Part shown: positions 6,713 through 7,190 of the stretch, one piece after another | Numbering within the stretch: the first letter of the stretch is position 1 | Layout of the letters: each line of letters begins with the position of its first letter | NCBI GenBank assembly: GCA_015655035.1 | Contig: JAATFS010000157.1 | Location: forward strand, 1-7,190 | Origin: Lysobacterales bacterium | GTDB lineage: Bacteria; Pseudomonadota; Gammaproteobacteria; Xanthomonadales; Xanthomonadaceae | Direction of reading: 5' to 3' | Length of the DNA: 7,190 nt | Program-made: the position numbers and the translations under genes | Notes under the pieces: model-generated | The model's input: the letters and a program-made list of their open reading frames with translations, nothing else | Databases searched by the model: none | Told to the model about the DNA's origin: nothing

Positions 6713-6720
6713 TAAATCAG

Positions 6721-7190
6721 ATGGCCAAGACCAAGAGCACCGTCAAGAGCACCCGCAAAAGCGCCAGCAAGAAGAGCCCGGCCAAGCGCTTGAGTGTGGC
6801 GGCCTCTGCGCCGAACATCGATATCGGGATCACCGGCAGTGATCGCAAGAAGATCGCCGATGGTTTGTCGCATTTCCTCGCCGATGCCTACACGCTTTAC
6901 CTGAAGACCCACAATTTCCACTGGAACGTCACCGGGTCGATGTTCACCTCGCTGCATACGCTGTTCGAGACCCAATACACCGAGCAGTGGACGGCGCTGG
7001 ACGACGTGGCCGAGCGCATCCGCGCGCTGGGCTTCAACGCACCGGGCTCCTATCGTGAATTCGTCGAGCTGACGTCGATCCCCGAGGAAGCCGGCCTGAG
7101 CGACAGCGCCGACTGGCGCGAGATGGTGCGTCAGCTGGTGTCCGGCAATGAGGCCGTGTGTCGTACCGCACGCCAGGTCCTCGAGACCGC
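6721..7190 (+). CDS. dps: Dps, ferritin-like DNA-protection protein (3' end outside window)
   Basis: Dps forms dodecamers that oxidise Fe(II) with hydrogen peroxide, store the iron and bind DNA, protecting the chromosome during oxidative stress and starvation. The window holds 156 complete codons with no stop; only the last helix should be missing. The ferroxidase residues are all visible with the spacing of E. coli H51, H63, D67, D78 and E82: His67 (HNFHWN), His79 (SLHTLFE), Glu83, Asp94 and Glu98 (DDVAERI). The N-terminal tail is basic, with nine Lys/Arg in residues 1-23 separated by Ser, Thr and Ala, like tails used for DNA binding in other Dps proteins. The ATG is supported by AGGGA eight bases upstream. 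The gene is divergent from hrpA and shares an 86-base regulatory region with it. A bacterioferritin is unlikely because the HWN motif and inter-subunit site layout are Dps-like. Confidence 0.95.
   Translation, partial: MAKTKSTVKSTRKSASKKSPAKRLSVAASAPNIDIGITGSDRKKIADGLSHFLADAYTLYLKTHNFHWNVTGSMFTSLHTLFETQYTEQWTALDDVAERIRALGFNAPGSYREFVELTSIPEEAGLSDSADWREMVRQLVSGNEAVCRTARQVLET

Larger units (their letters stand above)
6635..6720. promoter_or_regulatory. Divergent hrpA/dps intergenic regulatory region
   Basis: This 86-base region between two divergent starts is clearly more AT-rich than the surrounding genes and must carry both promoters. On the plus strand, TATTGT at 6684-6689 is a plausible dps -10, with TTCAAT at 6661-6666 or TTGAAT at 6655-6660 as weak -35 candidates. 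On the minus strand, TTGAAA and CAATAT are promoter-like, but I cannot pair them at standard spacing. Dps genes are commonly induced by peroxide (OxyR) or in stationary phase. I see no convincing four-part OxyR site. Confidence 0.6.

Noticed and set aside
6721..6790. Lysine-rich N-terminus of Dps considered as a separate histone-like protein
   Set aside because: The frame continues without a stop into the Dps ferroxidase domain. Basic N-terminal tails are known in Dps proteins.
6634..6975. Minus-strand open frame of 113 codons overlapping dps and the intergenic region
   Set aside because: It covers the well supported dps start, ribosome binding site and ferroxidase motif, and has no recognisable domain.
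1..7190. Mobile elements, CRISPR arrays, tRNA or rRNA genes, defence or phage genes
   Set aside because: No transposase, integrase, regularly spaced repeats, clover-leaf sequence or defence-family motifs were seen on either strand. All coding space is taken by five housekeeping-type genes.

Overview
This 7.19 kb window looks like ordinary chromosomal DNA from a high-GC gammaproteobacterium, most likely a member of the Xanthomonadaceae (Xanthomonas or a close relative). The reasons are the strongly GC-biased third codon positions, the protein sequence style of PqqE, HrpA and Dps, and a small secreted protein of a type I associate with this family. The lineage call is inference from recalled protein resemblance, not from a search.

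Layout from left to right: (1) 1-996, plus strand, the 3' part of pqqE, the radical SAM enzyme that starts PQQ cofactor synthesis; the first ~50 codons and the radical SAM cysteine cluster lie outside the window. (2) 1061-1573, plus strand, a 170-residue exported protein of unknown function. (3) 1601-2344, minus strand and convergent with the previous gene, a 2-oxoglutarate/Fe(II) oxygenase whose motifs resemble the catalytic domain of Tpa1/OGFOD1 prolyl hydroxylases. (4) 2447-6634, minus strand, a very long hrpA encoding a DEAH-box RNA helicase with a DUF3418-type C-terminal region. (5) An AT-rich divergent intergenic region at 6635-6720 with an inverted repeat and a tandem repeat. (6) 6721 to the window end, plus strand, dps, a ferritin-like DNA-protection protein cut by the window edge. 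No gap between genes exceeds about 100 bases, so there is no unexplained gene-free stretch.

The genes belong to separate processes: PQQ biosynthesis, an unknown envelope or periplasmic role, protein hydroxylation, RNA helicase action on mRNA or ribosomes, and oxidative or stationary-phase protection of DNA. The oxygenase lies downstream of hrpA on the same strand and could be partly co-transcribed with it, although it seems to have its own -10 element.

I found no mobile element, CRISPR array, RNA gene or defence system. The most notable observation is that this HrpA, although a full-length open frame, carries substitutions at two nearly invariant ATPase/helicase positions: Walker A GSGKP instead of GSGK(T/S), and motif Ia TQPRW instead of TQPRR. 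Both would need checking against raw reads and relatives.
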